Shown: positions 61,548 to 64,000 of the stretch, one piece after another
Numbering within the stretch: the stretch's first letter is position 1
Layout of the letters: every line of letters begins with the position of its first letter
Assembly: GCF_001613445.1 (NCBI RefSeq)
Contig: NZ_BDCJ01000008.1
Span: 62,001-126,000 of the forward strand
Direction: 5' to 3'
Length of the DNA: 64,000 nucleotides
Source of the DNA: Nocardia grenadensis NBRC 108939
Lineage (GTDB): Bacteria; Actinomycetota; Actinomycetes; Mycobacteriales; Mycobacteriaceae
Translations under genes and position numbers: made by a program
The notes under the pieces: generated by a model
The model's database searches: none
Told to the model about the DNA's origin: nothing
Seen by the model: only the letters and a program-made list of their open reading frames with translations

Positions 61548-62651
61548 GTGGCCGAACAGGATTCGGCGCCGCGGGCGCCGGTGTCGGGAGCCGATGCGGT
61601 TCCCGACCGCGTCGTGACGGATAAATCCCCGGCCGTCGCGCCCCACCCGGCCGGCGGCCCGGTTGCGCCGGAACCGGAGCGCGCGCCCGCCGCGCTGCGC
61701 GATCTGGTCGAGCAGGGTGTGCTCGACGAAACCCAGCTGACAGCGGTGGTCACCGCGCTGAAGCAGGAACGGCCACGGCCCACACCGGCCCGGCTGCTGG
61801 CCGAGATCGCGGCCTACGCCGGTGCCGGGCTACTGCTGAGCGGTCTGGTGCTGATCCTGGTGGAATCCTGGGACGATATGGCGAAACTCGGCCGCTTCGC
61901 CCTTTTCGCGCTGGTCGCTATCGGTTTGATCGTGGCCGGTGTGGCGACCGCGGGTGGTCCTTCGGTGTTGTTGCGTACGGCATGGCGGTCGATACCCGAT
62001 ATCGGGCACACCGCGCGGACCCGGCTCGCGGTGTGCCTGTTCGTGCTGGCCGCGGTGAGTGTGGCCGCGGCCGCGGCGTCGATCTTCGACAACGGGGCTG
62101 CCGGCAGCGACACCACCTGGGTCTGGGCCGCGGGGGCGGGTCTGCTGGCCGCGGCCGCCGGGTATGCCGCGCTGCCGTCACTGCTCGGTCTGCTGGTGTG
62201 CACCGGGTTCAGCGTGGCGTTGGTCGTGGGGGTATTGGATGAGGTCGTCGAGCTCGACGACAGCTGGGTCGGCGGCGGGGTGCTGGTGCTGGGTGTCGGC
62301 TGGCTCGGTCTCACCCGAACCCGCGTGGTACTCGAGGTGTGGGCCGGGTATCTGGCGGGTGTGGTCCTGGCGGTGGCGGGGGCGCAGACCGTCGACGCGT
62401 TCGACGGGAGGTGGCCGGCCTACGCGCTCACCGCGGTCGTGGCGGTGGTGTGCTTCGGTCTCTACGCCACCGACCGGTCCTGGGTGCTGGTGCTGGGCGG
62501 CGCCGCCGCGCTGACGATGGCGGCGGTGGAGGCGGTCGCGGACTGGACTGGTGAGTCGGCCGGTGCGTCCGGGGCGATTCTGGTGATCGGCGCGGTGGTG
62601 CTGGGGATCGGCAGCTACCTGCTGGCGAGGTCCACGAAAACCGCCGGTTAG
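61548..62651 (+). CDS. polytopic membrane protein (DUF2157-like)
   Basis: 367 residues from GTG 61548. A proline-rich cytoplasmic N-terminus (about 1–85, including LVEQGVLDETQLTAVVTALK) is followed by about ten hydrophobic helices starting LLAEIAAYAGAGLLLSGLVL, with WDDMAKLGRFALFALVAIGL and GTGESAGASGAILVIG-like segments. The N-terminal helix plus multi-helix region resembles the DUF2157 group of unknown function. No transporter signature. Alone between divergent and co-directional neighbours. Confidence 0.75.
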   Translation: MAEQDSAPRAPVSGADAVPDRVVTDKSPAVAPHPAGGPVAPEPERAPAALRDLVEQGVLDETQLTAVVTALKQERPRPTPARLLAEIAAYAGAGLLLSGLVLILVESWDDMAKLGRFALFALVAIGLIVAGVATAGGPSVLLRTAWRSIPDIGHTARTRLAVCLFVLAAVSVAAAAASIFDNGAAGSDTTWVWAAGAGLLAAAAGYAALPSLLGLLVCTGFSVALVVGVLDEVVELDDSWVGGGVLVLGVGWLGLTRTRVVLEVWAGYLAGVVLAVAGAQTVDAFDGRWPAYALTAVVAVVCFGLYATDRSWVLVLGGAAALTMAAVEAVADWTGESAGASGAILVIGAVVLGIGSYLLARSTKTAG

Positions 62652-62737
62652 CAGAGCGGACGAGGGGACTCGCGGGCCCGGGCGGGGCATTTGCCGCGGG
62701 CCCTGGTTTCGGTCTGGGGCCGCGTGTATCGTTTTGC

Positions 62738-62749
62738 TTGGACGTCCAA
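62738..62749. promoter_or_regulatory. TTGGACGTCCAA palindrome before mmsA
   Basis: Perfect 12-bp palindrome about 86 bases before the mmsA start codon. Such a site fits a TetR-type or similar dimeric regulator of branched-chain or propionate catabolism; no regulator gene is within the window. Confidence 0.55.
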
Positions 62750-62834
62750 CTATTGGAAGCCCGCAAAATGACCTTCGTGTGACGGACGGCCGCAGCGCCG
62801 CGCCCGCCACCCCCGACACGAGGCAGGAAATCGC

Positions 62835-64000
62835 ATGGTTCGAGAACTCACACATTTCATCGGCGGGCAGCACGTCCCCGGCACCTCCGGCCGGTTCGGC
62901 GATGTCTACGACCCGAACATCGGCGAGGTACAGGCCCGGGTGCCGCTGGCGAGCCGGGCCGAGGTCGAGACCGTCATCGCGAACGCCGAAGCCGCACAGC
63001 CGGCCTGGGCCGCGACCAACCCGCAGCGCCGGGCCCGGGTGCTGATGAAGTTCTTGACCCTGGTCAACGATGAGATCGACGCGCTGGCCGCGCTGCTGTC
63101 CAGTGAGCACGGCAAGACCATCCCCGACGCCAAGGGCGATATCCAGCGCGGCCTCGAGGTCATCGAATTCGCCGTCGGTATCCCGCACCTGCTCAAGGGT
63201 GAGTACACCGAGAGCGCGGGCACCGGGATCGATGTCTACTCGATGCGCCAGCCGCTGGGTGTGGTCGCCGGGATCACCCCGTTCAACTTTCCGGCCATGA
63301 TCCCGCTGTGGAAGGCCGGTCCCGCGCTGGCCACCGGTAACTCCTTCGTGCTCAAGCCCTCCGAACGCGACCCGTCGGTGCCGCTGCGGCTGGCCGAACT
63401 GTTCCTCGAAGCCGGGCTGCCCGAGGGCGTGTTCAACGTGGTCAACGGCGACAAGGAGGCCGTGGACACGATCCTGCACGATCCCCGGATCAAGGCCGTC
63501 GGCTTCGTCGGATCCACCCCGATCGCCCAGTACATCTACGAGACCGCCACCGCGAACGGGAAACGCGCGCAGTGCTTCGGCGGCGCCAAGAACCACGCCA
63601 TCGTCATGCCCGACGCCGATCTCGATGATGTCGCCGATCAGCTCATCGGCGCGGGCTATGGTTCGGCCGGTGAACGCTGCATGGCGATCTCGGTGGCCGT
63701 GCCGGTGGGCGAGGAGACGGCGGACCGGCTGGTCGAAAAGCTCACCGAGCGGGTGCACAAGCTCAATGTCGGCAAATCCGATGATCCGGGCGCGGACTAC
63801 GGGCCGCTGGTCGGGCTCGACGGTGTGGACCGGGTGAAGAAGTACATCCAGCAGGGCATCGACGAGGGCGCCGAGCTGGTGGTCGATGGCCGAGACCTCA
63901 CCGTCGAGGGCGCCGAGAACGGGTACTTCGTCGGCGCGACCCTGTTCGACCGGGTCGGCAAGGAGATGTCCATCTACAAGGAGGAGATCTTCGGTCCGGT
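62835..64000 (+). CDS. mmsA: methylmalonate-semialdehyde dehydrogenase (CoA-acylating), partial
   Basis: 388 codons to the window edge, starting at ATG 62835 (MVRELTHFIGGQHVPGTSGR). Aldehyde dehydrogenase fold with QPLGVVAGITPFNFPAMIPLW, GGAKNHAIVMPDADLDDVAD and the catalytic Cys in GYGSAGERCMAISVAV, all typical of MmsA, which converts methylmalonate semialdehyde plus CoA to propionyl-CoA in valine catabolism. It complements the bkd operon 10 kb upstream. A GTG at 62779 is in another frame. Confidence 0.93.
   Translation, partial: MVRELTHFIGGQHVPGTSGRFGDVYDPNIGEVQARVPLASRAEVETVIANAEAAQPAWAATNPQRRARVLMKFLTLVNDEIDALAALLSSEHGKTIPDAKGDIQRGLEVIEFAVGIPHLLKGEYTESAGTGIDVYSMRQPLGVVAGITPFNFPAMIPLWKAGPALATGNSFVLKPSERDPSVPLRLAELFLEAGLPEGVFNVVNGDKEAVDTILHDPRIKAVGFVGSTPIAQYIYETATANGKRAQCFGGAKNHAIVMPDADLDDVADQLIGAGYGSAGERCMAISVAVPVGEETADRLVEKLTERVHKLNVGKSDDPGADYGPLVGLDGVDRVKKYIQQGIDEGAELVVDGRDLTVEGAENGYFVGATLFDRVGKEMSIYKEEIFGP

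Overview
The window is high-GC actinobacterial chromosome, most likely Nocardia or a close relative in the Mycobacteriales. The left end carries the gene neighbourhood maf–accE5–accD5–birA–PH-domain protein–GtrA–purK–purE–fadE25, which is conserved in Mycobacterium tuberculosis. An Emb-type arabinosyltransferase, a Ddn-type (DUF385) protein and split pntAA/pntAB/pntB fit the same group. I see no rRNA, tRNA or CRISPR array.

1–16,400: housekeeping block (acyl-CoA carboxylase subunits, biotin ligase, a two-component system, purine carboxylation enzymes, a TetR regulator beside an acyl-CoA dehydrogenase with two near-palindromic operators). It is followed by small regulator/target pairs: SDR/HxlR, MFS/HxlR and TetR/VOC, the last with a 19-bp-arm inverted repeat between the divergent genes.

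16,412–33,730: a 17.3-kb island that is the main discovery. It is bounded by two copies, in opposite orientation, of a 224-bp miniature element. Each copy has Tn3-family-type inverted repeats at both of its own ends (starting GGGGGTC; the outer one ends TAAG), and the whole island is flanked by the 5-bp direct repeat AAGAG. Deleting the island and one AAGAG in silico rejoins a Cys-rich gene on the minus strand into one 164-codon frame that stops just beyond the VOC gene. This is therefore a composite, non-autonomous Tn3-derived transposon (two TIMEs carrying cargo) with no Tn3 transposase inside. Cargo: MobC and relaxase; a DUF4145 protein; an orphan C5 cytosine methyltransferase operon with a small HTH protein and three GTTCGCG-type operators; two overlapping Tn554-type tyrosine recombinases; a full-length Emb arabinosyltransferase; a third miniature element; a DUF2283/secreted DUF4258 pair; a serine resolvase with res-like sites; and an acyl-CoA thioesterase-like gene lying between res-like repeats.

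33,731–50,600: the interrupted Cys-rich gene, a P-loop kinase-like gene, cutA preceded by an orphan IS200/IS605 right-end relic, oxidoreductases, a second GtrA, peptidase E, a HIT protein, the proton-translocating transhydrogenase operon, a Ddn-like protein, an AAA ATPase, an AraC regulator, a decayed TnpB with its right-end RNA-like region, a thioesterase whose 5' end abuts that IS, and an SDR.

50,600–64,000: an Lrp regulator divergent from a branched-chain 2-oxoacid dehydrogenase operon (E1alpha, E1beta, E2), a rhodanese, a secreted HNH-type lipoprotein, a SNF2 helicase with a SWIM protein, an amidohydrolase, a polytopic membrane protein, and the start of mmsA behind a TTGGACGTCCAA palindrome. 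The Bkd complex and MmsA both belong to branched-chain amino-acid/propionyl-CoA metabolism, which ends at the AccD5-type carboxylase at the left edge.
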